A stretch of 64,000 nt of DNA. It comes from Hyphomonadaceae bacterium ML37. Its GTDB lineage: Bacteria; Pseudomonadota; Alphaproteobacteria; Caulobacterales; Maricaulaceae. Both the position numbers and the translations under genes were made by a program. The notes under the pieces are model-generated. The model was not told the origin of the DNA. It saw nothing but the letters and a program-made list of their open reading frames with translations, and made no database searches. The stretch is from NCBI GenBank assembly GCA_027627685.1, contig CP091241.1, positions 2,357,191 to 2,421,190 on the forward strand, written 5' to 3'. This document shows, piece after piece, positions 15,409 through 25,027 of the stretch (positions are counted from its first letter, which is position 1; every line of letters starts with the position of its first letter).

Positions 15409-17034
15409 ATGGACGGGTCACAGCCAGACATCCAGATGCGGCAGGTTTCGCCGGATCGGGCGCGGCGGCGCGAGCGCGGGCCGTGCGCCCGCCGCGCCGC
15501 ATTCGCCCTGTTGGAAAGCCAGCCTGTGGCGAGCGCCGGCGCGCGCCTGCACCCTCCGCTGGCGCTCTGGGCCGGGCCGGCCGCGTTCCTCGCCGGGGTG
15601 ACGGCGCTGGCGCCTGCACTGGCATTGAGCGCGGCGCTCACCCTGGCTTTCGCCTTCGTGCTCGCCATCACCGCCCTGCGGCTGGCCGCCAGCGTCTCGC
15701 CGCCATGCTGGAGCCCGCGCACGCCGGTCGCACAAGCCCGCCTGCCGGTGATCAGCGTCATCCTCGCCCTGCATAACGAGGCCGAGGTGATGCCCGGCCT
15801 CATCGCCGCCCTCTCCCGGCTCGACTATCCGGCTGACCGCCTCGACATCCTGCTCGCCCTGGAAGCACACGACCACGCCACCCGCGCCGCCGCCAAGGCG
15901 GCCAGCCGCCGGATCGGCGCCCGCGTGCTGGTCGCCCCGCCGTGCGGGCCCACCACCAAGCCGCGGGCGCTGAACTATGCGCTGCAGGCCGCGCGCGGCG
16001 CACTCATCGCTGTGTATGACGCCGAGGACGCCCCCCATGCCGGGCAGCTGCGCGCGGCGGCCGAGGCGTTTGCGGCGGACCCGGAGCTCGGCGTCGTGCA
16101 GGCGCCGCTGGGCTGGTACAATGCGAACGACAACTGGCTGACGCGCCAGTTCGCGCTGGAATACGCGGCGCAGTTTCACGCCCTCCTCCCTCTCTACCGC
16201 AGCCTCGGATGGCCCCTGCCGCTGGGCGGCACCAGCAATGTCTTCAGGCGCACCGCGCTGGAGGCCTGCGGCGGCTGGGATCCGTTCAATGTGACAGAGG
16301 ACGCTGATCTCGGCTTTCGCCTGGCCGCCCATGGCTGGCGCGCAGGGCTGATCGAGCCGGGCACGCTGGAAGAAGCGCCGGTGACGCGCGCGGCCTGGAC
16401 CGGTCAGCGCTCGCGCTGGCTGAAAGGCCATCTCATCACCTGGCTGGTGCAGATGCGCCAGGCGCGCCGCCTTTGGGACGCCGCCGGTCCGGGCGCGCTG
16501 GTCTGCCTGCAGCTGACGATGCTGGCCAATGCGCTGAGCGCGCTGATGTTTCCAATCGGGCTGGCGATGATCGCGGGCGCGCTCATTCTGGCGGGCGCGG
16601 GCTGGACCGGCGGCCTGCCGGGCGCTGCGGCAGGGCTGGCGGCGCTGGGATGCGCCATCGCGTGCGCGCGAACCGGCGCACGGCGCGCAGGCTTCACGCC
16701 GCGCTGGCGCGATCTCATCGCCCTGCCCGTCTACTGGTTATTGCAGGCGCCCGCCATGGCGCGGGCCTTGCGCGAGCTTCCCGCCCGCCCCTATTTGTGG
16801 GTCAAGACCCGCCACGGGGTCTCCACCGCGCGCCGCGAGGGACCGGATGACAATCGCCCAGACGCTGCTCGCCATCGGCCTGACCGCAGCGGCGTTCGCC
16901 TATTGCGCCTGGCGCAGCGGACGGCCCAGCAATCCGCTCAAACCGCGCATGATCCCGTGGATGATGGTCACAATCCTCGCCGGCGCCGGCTTCCTGTTCC
17001 TGCTCGCCCATCTGTTCGGCCATTTCGGCCTTGA
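15409..17034 (+). CDS. Processive family 2 glycosyltransferase, membrane bound
   Basis: 541 residues as read. Two N-terminal helices (about 50-93) precede a GT-A domain with VISVILALHNEAEVM, the DxD-like YDAEDAPHAGQL, TEDADLGFRL and the processive-enzyme motif QRSRWLKG (QxxRW). C-terminal membrane segments follow (LTMLANALSALMFPIGLAMIAG onward). This is the cellulose-synthase-like layout for making or exporting a beta-linked polysaccharide. After about residue 480 (KTRHGVSTARREG) the frame runs on for 62 codons, rich in Arg and Pro, out of frame over the next gene. That tail may be non-functional, or a former stop codon may have been lost. Neighbours do not reveal the polysaccharide. Confidence 0.88.
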   Translation: MDGSQPDIQMRQVSPDRARRRERGPCARRAAFALLESQPVASAGARLHPPLALWAGPAAFLAGVTALAPALALSAALTLAFAFVLAITALRLAASVSPPCWSPRTPVAQARLPVISVILALHNEAEVMPGLIAALSRLDYPADRLDILLALEAHDHATRAAAKAASRRIGARVLVAPPCGPTTKPRALNYALQAARGALIAVYDAEDAPHAGQLRAAAEAFAADPELGVVQAPLGWYNANDNWLTRQFALEYAAQFHALLPLYRSLGWPLPLGGTSNVFRRTALEACGGWDPFNVTEDADLGFRLAAHGWRAGLIEPGTLEEAPVTRAAWTGQRSRWLKGHLITWLVQMRQARRLWDAAGPGALVCLQLTMLANALSALMFPIGLAMIAGALILAGAGWTGGLPGAAAGLAALGCAIACARTGARRAGFTPRWRDLIALPVYWLLQAPAMARALRELPARPYLWVKTRHGVSTARREGPDDNRPDAARHRPDRSGVRLLRLAQRTAQQSAQTAHDPVDDGHNPRRRRLPVPARPSVRPFRP

Positions 17035-17062
17035 GACCGGCGGCGGGCTGAGACGGCTTTAA
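16847..17062 (+). CDS. Small two-helix membrane protein overlapping the glycosyltransferase end
   Basis: 71 residues with two hydrophobic segments (TLLAIGLTAAAFAYCAW and PWMMVTILAGAGFLFLLAHLFGHFG) joined by a basic loop RPSNPLKPRMIPW. The pattern of a NPxKPRxIPW loop and a C-terminal LLGIETG-like end recalls a small conserved alphaproteobacterial membrane protein family of unknown role. It shares 188 nt with the end of the glycosyltransferase frame, in a different phase. The composition is natural here and odd in the other frame, so this is the better-supported reading for the shared stretch. Confidence 0.75.
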   Translation: MTIAQTLLAIGLTAAAFAYCAWRSGRPSNPLKPRMIPWMMVTILAGAGFLFLLAHLFGHFGLETGGGLRRL

Positions 17063-17162
17063 GGCCAAAACTGAAGCACGGACGAATATTAAAAATTCAA
17101 TCAAAAAACTCATTCTATTGGAATATTGTTTAGTTTTATTTTAATTTGAAAAAAATTAATAT
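17063..17162. other. AT-rich spacer at the edge of an islet
   Basis: About 100 nt made largely of A and T (runs such as AAAAAATTAATA and TTTTATTTTAATTT), in sharp contrast with the GC-rich surroundings. It lies between the small membrane protein and the leftward orphan gene. There is no clear hairpin terminator. It may mark the edge of acquired DNA. Confidence 0.6.
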
Positions 17163-18230
17163 TTAGTTGTACAGTCCCGCCCTGGTGCGGACTAAAAAAT
17201 CCCCGTATGTCACCAAACCCGCGACTCTATTCGGAAACTCGCCTCGTGTGCAATACTCGTCCATTTCGGTGTCTGACAGATTCCGGCACTCTGTGACTCC
17301 AGAGGATGCAACGGTAACATATAAAGTCTGTCCTTGCCTGCTAACGCGATCACCCCCACGGCATCGCTCCAGGGATCGCCAAACGCGCCGCGATGCAACA
17401 TCCCTGAGCTCACTTCGCATCGGGCGCGGAACGTTCAGAAACGGGAACCGCTCGGACAACGCAGACCGGTCCTCTTCCATACAGATTGCACGCGCAATAT
17501 CGCCTATAGATTGGCGACCTGCGTAGGTTCTCCTCAAATACTCAGCATGCTGGCGCCATTGCTCAGCGCGAACATCGTACGCAGGCGTCTCAAATCCCGC
17601 CTCGGCCATAAGCTCGGCAACCTCCAGATTACCTCCAGCGAGGCTGCAAGCAGTTTCGTCTGGCTCTCGTATTTCAGGCCCAGGCGTCGCCATTCCCCTC
17701 GATGACGCCACCACTTGCAAAAACGCTGGGGCATGAATGATCCCCGAGTAGCGGTCCAGGCTGCAGACTTTTTGAGACAGCCAGTAATCAAGTCCGGTGC
17801 CTGACGACCCATAAACCTCGCAACGCACCTCAGGCGTGAGCAGTCCGGTTTCAATGGCGAAACGCCAATGGTGTGCGTCTCTGGCGGTGAGATGAAGGTG
17901 ACTACACAGAGCGCGATCAGAAATGGTTATGCCAAGCGTTCGCAGCAGGCGTACAGCTTCGGAATCTTGCCGATTAATTGCTTGAAGATAGCCATACTCA
18001 CTCGCTGGAATATTGCGAGCAATTAAAGCGAGATTGACGCTATCAAAACCTTGAACTGGCTGCACCTGCAACTGGGGCTGCGCCTGCGGGCCGCTCGGAG
18101 CTTCACTTACAGGCAACTCAGGTCGTGCTTCCCACGGGCGGTCCATCCAGAAGTAATATATCGTCACTATGGAGGCAAAGAGCGCAAACACCCAAGACAG
18201 AGCTTGCAGAAGCTTCCAAACACCGGCCAT
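17163..18230 (-). CDS. Orphan single-pass membrane-anchored protein of unknown function
   Basis: 355 residues from ATG 18230, chosen for GGAGG 5 nt upstream. One N-terminal membrane segment (LLQALSWVFALFASIVTIYYFWM) is followed by a Pro/Gln-rich linker and a periplasmic-looking domain with eight or so cysteines, for instance in RALCSHLHL, VRCEVYG and KVCSLDRY. One stretch, GNLEVAELMAEAGFETP, looks ankyrin-like. I recognise no family. GC content and codon use are visibly lower than in neighbours, and the gene sits alone between an AT-rich spacer and a tRNA, consistent with horizontal acquisition. Confidence 0.75.
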   Translation of the reverse strand: MAGVWKLLQALSWVFALFASIVTIYYFWMDRPWEARPELPVSEAPSGPQAQPQLQVQPVQGFDSVNLALIARNIPASEYGYLQAINRQDSEAVRLLRTLGITISDRALCSHLHLTARDAHHWRFAIETGLLTPEVRCEVYGSSGTGLDYWLSQKVCSLDRYSGIIHAPAFLQVVASSRGMATPGPEIREPDETACSLAGGNLEVAELMAEAGFETPAYDVRAEQWRQHAEYLRRTYAGRQSIGDIARAICMEEDRSALSERFPFLNVPRPMRSELRDVASRRVWRSLERCRGGDRVSRQGQTLYVTVASSGVTECRNLSDTEMDEYCTRGEFPNRVAGLVTYGDFLVRTRAGLYN

Positions 18231-18448
18231 GCCCCCCTCCACCAAACAATTCTGCCGGGACATACCCTAAAGCACGTATGCGCAACTGCAAAAATTTTAT
18301 GGGTGAGGTTTGGGGTGGTGAGGTGACATGTCACTTGATGCACAGATTTCGATCTGCGGCGTAAGGACGAGAGCCAAGATGGCTTGCTCTCCGCGCATCC
18401 GGTCTTCCATTGGAGCAGGACCAATACGCGATCAGGTCAGCATCAGGC

Positions 18449-18522
18449 TGGAGCGGGTAGCGAGAATCGAACTCGCGCGTTCAGCTTGGGAAGCTGACAG
18501 GCTACCATTACATCATACCCGC
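18449..18522 (-). tRNA. tRNA-Gly (anticodon CCC)
   Basis: The reverse strand folds as a cloverleaf: acceptor GCGGGTA/TACCCGC, anticodon stem TCAGC/GCTGA with loop TTCCCAA (anticodon CCC), T-arm with AGTTCGATTCT, discriminator T and encoded CCA. It flanks the low-GC islet on its 3' side, but no duplicate of its 3' end was found in the islet. Confidence 0.95.
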
Positions 18523-18532
18523 CTGCCGGCCT

Positions 18533-18562
18533 GATATGCCTTAGAGGGGCCGCTTGAGGCAA
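18533..18562 (-). promoter_or_regulatory. Possible promoter of tRNA-Gly
   Basis: TTGCCT and CATATC on the minus strand are 18 nt apart and lie just upstream of the tRNA 5' end. The -10 match is moderate. Confidence 0.4.
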
Positions 18563-18595
18563 GGGCGCGCGGCGCCGGGTCGCCGCGCCAGGACC

Positions 18596-18865
18596 TCACG
18601 CGCGGCGGGCGAGATGCGACAGGCCGATGCGGTCGAACAGCGCGTTCACATCGGTATTGCGCGCCTCGATGCGCACACCGCGCCGGGCGCGGGCGTGGGG
18701 CAGGGGCTGGGACGCGCCGGTCAGGCGCAGATGGTCTTCGGCGTGAAACATGGGACGGCTCCAATAGGGCGGCCCGCGAAACGACAGAGCGTCCGGGCGC
18801 CGGCTGGTCGTGGATATGCGCTGCTCCCCCCGGCCCCGCCAGCGCCGAAAACGCAGGGCGCTCAT
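18596..18865 (-). CDS. Possible small basic protein, unsupported by family
   Basis: An 89-residue frame divergent from the aminopeptidase gene. The product is Arg-rich (FRRWRGRGEQR) but has a balanced C-terminus (RIEARNTDVNALFDRIGLSHLARRA) that reads like real protein. No good ribosome binding site is present before ATG 18865. The overlapping frames in this gap look less natural. If it is not real, the region 18563-18946 holds no gene. Confidence 0.35.
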   Translation of the reverse strand: MSALRFRRWRGRGEQRISTTSRRPDALSFRGPPYWSRPMFHAEDHLRLTGASQPLPHARARRGVRIEARNTDVNALFDRIGLSHLARRA

Positions 18866-18946
18866 GCAAATTCGCCATGTAGCCAAATCGCCCCCGCGCC
18901 GCATGCAGCGATTGATCGGCGCGGCGCGCGGGCGTAGCTTGCACGC

Positions 18947-20782
18947 ATGACAAAACCCATCCAGTCCTTCGACGTGAAAGGCGGCCCGCATCTGGGCCGC
19001 GACCACCTGCCCCAGCTGCGCGCGGCGCTCAAAGCCGCCGGGCTCGACGGCTTCATCATCCCCCATGAGGACGAGTACAATAACGAATACCTGCCCGCGA
19101 ACGCCGAGCGCCTGGCCTGGGCGACGGGCTTCACCGGATCGGCTGGCGCGGCAGTGGTGCTGACGGCCAAGGCCGCCGTGTTCATCGACGGACGCTATAC
19201 CGAGCAGGTCAAGGCGCAGGTCGATGGCGCGCTGTTCGAATACGCCGATCTGATGGAGCCGGGACCGCCCGGCTGGCTGAAAGCCAACGCGCCGCGCGGC
19301 GCGCGCATCGGTTATGATCCGCGCCTGCACGCGCCCGACGCTCTGGCGCGCCTGGAAGAGGGCGCCCGCGCCGCCGGCGCCGAGTTGATCGCACTGGACG
19401 ACAACCCCATCGATAGCGCCTGGCAGGGCCGCCCCGCGGCGCCGTCGGCGGCTGTGGTCCCGCATCCTGAGAGCTATTCCGGCGAGGATCACGGCTCCAA
19501 GCGCCGGCGCATCGGGCGCGACATCGCGGCCGATGGCGCGGACGCCGCGGTAATTACCAGCCCGCCCTCCATCGCCTGGCTGTTCAATGTGCGCGGCGGG
19601 GACGTGGCCTGCTCGCCCCTGCCGCTGGCCTCGGCTATTCTGGACGGCGACGGGCGCGCCACCCTCTTCATCGATGACGCCAAGCTCACCGCCGCCGCCC
19701 GCGCACATCTGGGCAATGAAGTCGCCGTGCGCCCCGAAAGCGAGCTGGGCGAGGCGCTCAAGGCGTTATCGGGCAAGACCGTACAGGTCGATCCGGCGGG
19801 AACATCGGTCTGGGTGTTCCAACAGCTCGAAGCCGGCGGCGCCCGCGTCCAGCGCAAGAGCGATCCGGTGCTCCTGCCGAAGGCCTGCAAGAACCCGGTG
19901 GAGATCGAAGGGGCGCGCCAGGCCCATATCCGTGATGGCGAGGCGCTGGTGCGCTTCCTGCACTGGCTCGATACCGAGGCGCAATCCGGCCATGTGGACG
20001 AGATCGAGGCGGCGCTGAAGCTGGAAAGCTTCCGCACCGCCCTGCCCGAGCTTAAGGATTTGTCCTTCGAGACCATCTCGGCCGCTGGCCCCAACGGCGC
20101 CTTCCCCCACTACCGGGTCAACACCGCCTCCACGCTCAAGCTCTCGCCCGGCTCGCTCTATCTGGTGGATTCCGGCGGCCAGTATCCCGATGGCACCACC
20201 GACGTGACGCGCACCGTGCCCATCGGCGAGCCGACGGCGCAGATGCGCCGCCACTTCACCCTGGTGCTCAAGGGCCATATCGCCCTGTCCGCCATCCGCT
20301 TCCCGGCCGGCACGCCGGGCGCCGCGCTGGATGTGCTGGCGCGCGCGGCGCTATGGATGGCGGGCCTGGATTACGACCATGGCACCGGCCATGGCGTGGG
20401 CAGCTATCTGGGCGTCCATGAAGGCCCGCAGCGCATCGCCAAAGCGGGCAATTCCATCCCGCTCAAACCCGGCATGATCGTGTCCAACGAGCCGGGCTAT
20501 TACCAGATCGGCGCCTATGGCATCCGGATCGAAAACCTTCAGGTTGTCACCCCGGCCGAAGCGATTGAAGGCGGCGACAGGGCCATGCTGGGCTTTGAAA
20601 CCCTGACCATGGCGCCCATTCATCGCGGCCTGATTGACACCACCTTGCTCAGCACGGACGAGATGGTGTGGCTGGACGCCTACCACGCCGAGGTGCGGCG
20701 GCGCGTCCTGCCCCGGCTGGACGGCGAGGCGGCGGCCTGGCTGATCCGGGCGACCGAAGCCCTGCTCGGGGCGACCCCGTGA
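18947..20782 (+). CDS. pepP: Xaa-Pro aminopeptidase (M24B, aminopeptidase P)
   Basis: 611 residues, the long three-domain form. Two N-terminal creatinase-like domains precede the C-terminal pita-bread domain. Metal ligands are visible: the two Asp in YLVDSGGQYPDGTTDVTRT, the His in HGTGHGVGSYLGVHEGP, the Glu in VSNEPGYY and the Glu in GIRIENLQ. It removes an N-terminal residue preceding proline. No signal peptide is present, so it acts in the cytoplasm. Its TGA overlaps the GTG start of the next gene. Confidence 0.94.
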   Translation: MTKPIQSFDVKGGPHLGRDHLPQLRAALKAAGLDGFIIPHEDEYNNEYLPANAERLAWATGFTGSAGAAVVLTAKAAVFIDGRYTEQVKAQVDGALFEYADLMEPGPPGWLKANAPRGARIGYDPRLHAPDALARLEEGARAAGAELIALDDNPIDSAWQGRPAAPSAAVVPHPESYSGEDHGSKRRRIGRDIAADGADAAVITSPPSIAWLFNVRGGDVACSPLPLASAILDGDGRATLFIDDAKLTAAARAHLGNEVAVRPESELGEALKALSGKTVQVDPAGTSVWVFQQLEAGGARVQRKSDPVLLPKACKNPVEIEGARQAHIRDGEALVRFLHWLDTEAQSGHVDEIEAALKLESFRTALPELKDLSFETISAAGPNGAFPHYRVNTASTLKLSPGSLYLVDSGGQYPDGTTDVTRTVPIGEPTAQMRRHFTLVLKGHIALSAIRFPAGTPGAALDVLARAALWMAGLDYDHGTGHGVGSYLGVHEGPQRIAKAGNSIPLKPGMIVSNEPGYYQIGAYGIRIENLQVVTPAEAIEGGDRAMLGFETLTMAPIHRGLIDTTLLSTDEMVWLDAYHAEVRRRVLPRLDGEAAAWLIRATEALLGATP

Positions 20783-21327
20783 TTGCAGGCCTGGCGCGGG
20801 CCGCAGCCCTGATCACAGCGGTCGTCATCGCCGCACTGGCGCTGGGCGGCTGCTTCTACTCCGACCGGGAGCTGATCGGCTTCTGGGGCGCTGACACCCC
20901 GTTGCAGGACGGGGTGTGGGTGCACACGCCCACCCATCCCGACGGGACTGAGTGGGGCGGGTTCACCTGGCGCGGCGAGCTGCGCAATCAGCGCCGGCGC
21001 TATGTCTCGAACGATGCCAACTTTCCCCATCAGAACGCCCGCCTGCGCCAGCTGCACGAGGACACCTATCTCGCCCAATTCCCAGGCGAGGCCGGTTACG
21101 GCTATGGGGTCATGTTCGTGTATGCTGGCGGCGCGATGGCCAGCTATCACATGCCCGATTGCAGCGCCCTGTCCGACGCCGGGCGCGAGGAGACGGGCAT
21201 AGCGGTCGATGGCGAAGGCTATTGCCGCCTGACCTCGCTGGATCAGCTGGAGGCCGTGATGCGCGCCTATCTCGCGGCGCGCGCAGACGATCTGGTGATT
21301 GACGGAGTCTACCGGCGCGAGAGCTGA
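20779..21327 (+). CDS. Lipoprotein of unknown function
   Basis: 182 residues starting with GTG 20779, which overlaps the aminopeptidase stop (GTGA). The signal peptide ends in a lipobox, ALALGGC, so the mature protein should be lipid-anchored. The body contains WVHTPTHPDGTEWGGFTW and YGYGVMFVYAGGAMASYHM, with two later cysteines (PDCSAL and GYCRL). I recognise no family. Coupling to pepP suggests co-expression, not necessarily a shared function. Confidence 0.8.
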   Translation: MIAGLARAAALITAVVIAALALGGCFYSDRELIGFWGADTPLQDGVWVHTPTHPDGTEWGGFTWRGELRNQRRRYVSNDANFPHQNARLRQLHEDTYLAQFPGEAGYGYGVMFVYAGGAMASYHMPDCSALSDAGREETGIAVDGEGYCRLTSLDQLEAVMRAYLAARADDLVIDGVYRRES

Positions 21328-21342
21328 GCCGTCTGGCTCTGC

Positions 21343-21678
21343 TCAGGCCGCTTGCGGCGCGCGGATCGGGCGGGCGCGGACCTTCACCCGCGCGCGCTCG
21401 CCTGTGGTCTTTTCCACATGCAGGCGCTCGATCTGGCTGCCATCGTGGAACACCACGCCGGTCAGCCCCTCGACCACGGCCTTTGCGACCTGATCGACAT
21501 CGTGGGCGGGCATATCCGCTGCGCGCTCAATCTCGACCACGATCTCGAACGCGCCGTCGCGCGGGCGCTTGAACTCCGACGCGAAGAAGGCGCCGATCAG
21601 CGTGTTGAAGCGATCAGAGCTGGCCGTCACCGCATCCACGCGCAGATTAAGCGATCCCTTGCTGGCTGCTGCTTGCAT
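21343..21678 (-). CDS. Stand-alone RusA-like Holliday junction resolvase family protein
   Basis: 111 residues. The C-terminal half carries the RusA pattern HDVDQVAKAVVEGLTGVVFHDGSQIERL. The two Asp of DVD, the Lys of VAKAV and the Asp of HDGSQ correspond to the D70/D72/K76/D91 set known to be needed for catalysis in E. coli RusA. The N-terminal half is short and lacks the usual KxRPR-like opening, so activity is uncertain. RusA genes are normally phage-borne, but no phage genes are near. It is divergent from fumC. Confidence 0.65.
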   Translation of the reverse strand: MQAAASKGSLNLRVDAVTASSDRFNTLIGAFFASEFKRPRDGAFEIVVEIERAADMPAHDVDQVAKAVVEGLTGVVFHDGSQIERLHVEKTTGERARVKVRARPIRAPQAA

Positions 21679-21815
21679 GTCGCCACTCCTGTTCGCGCCG
21701 CGCGCCGCCGCGTTGTCCGGCTTGATCTGTCAGGGTCGGGTGCTACACGTCCGACTCATCGAGACCCCACATTGTCCGCCTGCGGACCTGATCAAGCAAG
21801 ACCGGAGCGAGCCCG

Positions 21816-23207
<1,392 letters not shown>

Positions 23208-23213
23208 GCCTGA

Positions 23214-23247
23214 CAAAAAAAGTTCCCCGGCGGGCGAACCGCCGGGG
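23214..23247 (-). terminator. Rho-independent terminator of amt
   Basis: A 9-bp stem CCCCGGCGG/CCGCCGGGG with loop GCGAA is followed on the minus strand by AACTTTTTTT. It ends the leftward amt transcript in the gap to convergent fumC. Confidence 0.88.
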
Positions 23248-23281
23248 ACCAGTCAGGGAGGAAAGGTGTGCGGGAGGGCCG

Positions 23282-24493
23282 TCAGGCGCTCTCGCCGTGC
23301 AGCGCGATGTCGAGACCGGTGACCTCGTCCTCGGCGTCCACACGCAGTTTCATGAAGCGCTCCAGCACAAACAGGATGATGAAGGTCGCGATGGCGCACC
23401 AGGCGGCCGCCGCCAGCGCGCCCCAGGTCTGGGTCCACACGATCAGCCAGTTGCCTTCCACCGCGCCCGCAGCCCCGCCCACGGCGGTGGCGGCGAACAC
23501 GCCGGTCAGCACCGCGCCCGCAAACCCGCCAATGCCGTGCAGGCCGAACGCGTCCAGGCTGTCATCGTATTTCAGTTTGGCTTTCAGCAGCGTCACGCCG
23601 CCATAGGCCGCCGCCGCGGCCAGCGCCCCGATCACGAAGGCCGCATAGGGCTCCACAAACCCCGCCGCCGGCGTGATGCCCACCAGTCCTGCAATCGCGC
23701 CCGACGCCGCGCCCAGCACGCTGGGCTTGCCGCGCAGAATCCATTCAAGCCCCGCCCAGGTCAGCGCCGCCGTGGCCGCCGCGATCTGGGTGACCAGCGC
23801 GGCGTGGGCCGCCAGCGCATTGGCCTCCAGCGCCGAGCCGCCATTGAACCCGAACCAGCCCACCCATAACAGGCCCGCCCCGATCACGGTCAGCACCAGA
23901 TTGTGCGGCGGCGCGCCTTCCTTGGGCCAGCCGCGCCTTGGGCCGAGTTTGAGCGCCAGGATCAGCCCCGCCACGCCCGAATTGATGTGCACCACCGCGC
24001 CGCCGGCGAAATCCAGCACGCCCGCCTCGCTCAGGAAGCCGCCGCCCCAGACCCAGTGGGCGACGGGGGCGTACACCACCAGAAGCCAGATCGGCACGAA
24101 CACCATCCAGGCTGAAAACCGCAGCCGCTCGGCCGCCGCCCCGGCGATAATCGCCACGGTGATGATTGCAAACGTGAGCTGGAACAGGATGAAGACGCTT
24201 TCAGGCAGCCCGGCCTTCTCGCTGTCCAGCGTCAGGCCCGACAGGAAAAGCCGGCCAAACCCGCCAAACAGCGCCCCCTCGCCGGCAAACGCGAACGAAT
24301 ATCCTGCGATCACCCAGGTCAGCGTCACCAGCGCCGCCGCGCCCATGGACTGCATCAGCGTAGACAGAACATTGGTGCGCCGCACCATGCCGCCATAGAA
24401 CAGCGCCAGCCCCGGCAGGGTCATCATCAGCACCAGTGCCGACGCGGTCAGGATCCACGCCACATCTCCGCCTGCAAACGCTGTCTCGTCCAT
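23282..24493 (-). CDS. amt: Ammonium transporter
   Basis: 403 residues with about 11 membrane helices. Family marks are PGLALFYGGMVRR near the start, LDFAGGAVVHINSG carrying the conserved Asp and first pore His, and DAFGLHGIGG carrying the second pore His. It conducts ammonium/ammonia across the inner membrane. GGGGAG precedes the ATG. Amt genes are often preceded by glnK/glnB, but here the upstream neighbour (24633-25016) is unrelated and no PII gene is seen. Confidence 0.96.
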   Translation of the reverse strand: MDETAFAGGDVAWILTASALVLMMTLPGLALFYGGMVRRTNVLSTLMQSMGAAALVTLTWVIAGYSFAFAGEGALFGGFGRLFLSGLTLDSEKAGLPESVFILFQLTFAIITVAIIAGAAAERLRFSAWMVFVPIWLLVVYAPVAHWVWGGGFLSEAGVLDFAGGAVVHINSGVAGLILALKLGPRRGWPKEGAPPHNLVLTVIGAGLLWVGWFGFNGGSALEANALAAHAALVTQIAAATAALTWAGLEWILRGKPSVLGAASGAIAGLVGITPAAGFVEPYAAFVIGALAAAAAYGGVTLLKAKLKYDDSLDAFGLHGIGGFAGAVLTGVFAATAVGGAAGAVEGNWLIVWTQTWGALAAAAWCAIATFIILFVLERFMKLRVDAEDEVTGLDIALHGESA

Positions 24494-24632
24494 CGTCTCG
24501 CTCCCCTTCGCGTGTGCAGCAAAGCGGAGCGTGTGTTTGACGGTTTGTCAGCGGCGGGATCGATTTTTGACGCGGCGCGCGCGCGCGGCGCCCGCATCTG
24601 GAGCGCTCACGCACGGCTTTGAGGCGCCGGGG

Positions 24633-25016
24633 TCAGACGCGGACCGGCTCGGCCTTGACGATGCGGTAGACCAGATCATCCCCGTCAGCCTCGTGGATGG
24701 TGACGTAATCGCCCACCCGCAGCTGGTGATCGCCCAGACGGAAGAGCGGCTCGTCCGGTCCCTCATGCTCCTCGTCATAGCGGAAGAACCAGTTGGCGCC
24801 GCGATGACTGAGCCAGCCATCGGCGAACTCGGATTTGTCCGGAGAGAAGCGGATCACGATGCAGGCGTCCTTGTGGGCGCCCCACAAATCCACATCCAGC
24901 CTTCCGTCACGGTCAAGCGGGGCGGTGATGAGATAGCCGTGACGGTCATCGCCGTCCGGAAAGCCGGCCTCGGGATTGCGGCCAAGATGCAAGGTCAGAC
25001 GGGTCAGCAATGTCAT
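24633..25016 (-). CDS. Conserved hypothetical cytoplasmic protein
   Basis: 127 residues without signal peptide or membrane segment. The sequence is rich in Asp and aromatic residues (DLWGAHKDACIVIRFSPDKSEF, NWFFRYDEEHEG, DYVTIHEADGDDLVYRIVKAEPV) and looks like a compact beta-rich domain. I do not recognise a named family. It starts 11 nt after the universal stress protein stop, so the two genes are probably one operon. Confidence 0.75.
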   Translation of the reverse strand: MTLLTRLTLHLGRNPEAGFPDGDDRHGYLITAPLDRDGRLDVDLWGAHKDACIVIRFSPDKSEFADGWLSHRGANWFFRYDEEHEGPDEPLFRLGDHQLRVGDYVTIHEADGDDLVYRIVKAEPVRV

Positions 25017-25027
25017 GTCAGTCCTCC

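Noticed and set aside
18322-18331. Perfect palindrome TGACATGTCA upstream of the orphan gene
   Set aside because: A 10-nt palindrome alone is expected by chance in a sequence this long and no second copy was seen.
18449-18522. tRNA-Gly as an integration (att) site for the low-GC islet
   Set aside because: I looked for a second copy of the tRNA 3' end within 17063-18448 and found none, and no integrase is present.
24494-24632. Sigma-54 promoter before amt
   Set aside because: No GG-N10-GC pair with the TGGCAC/TTGCA pattern is visible in the leftward direction.
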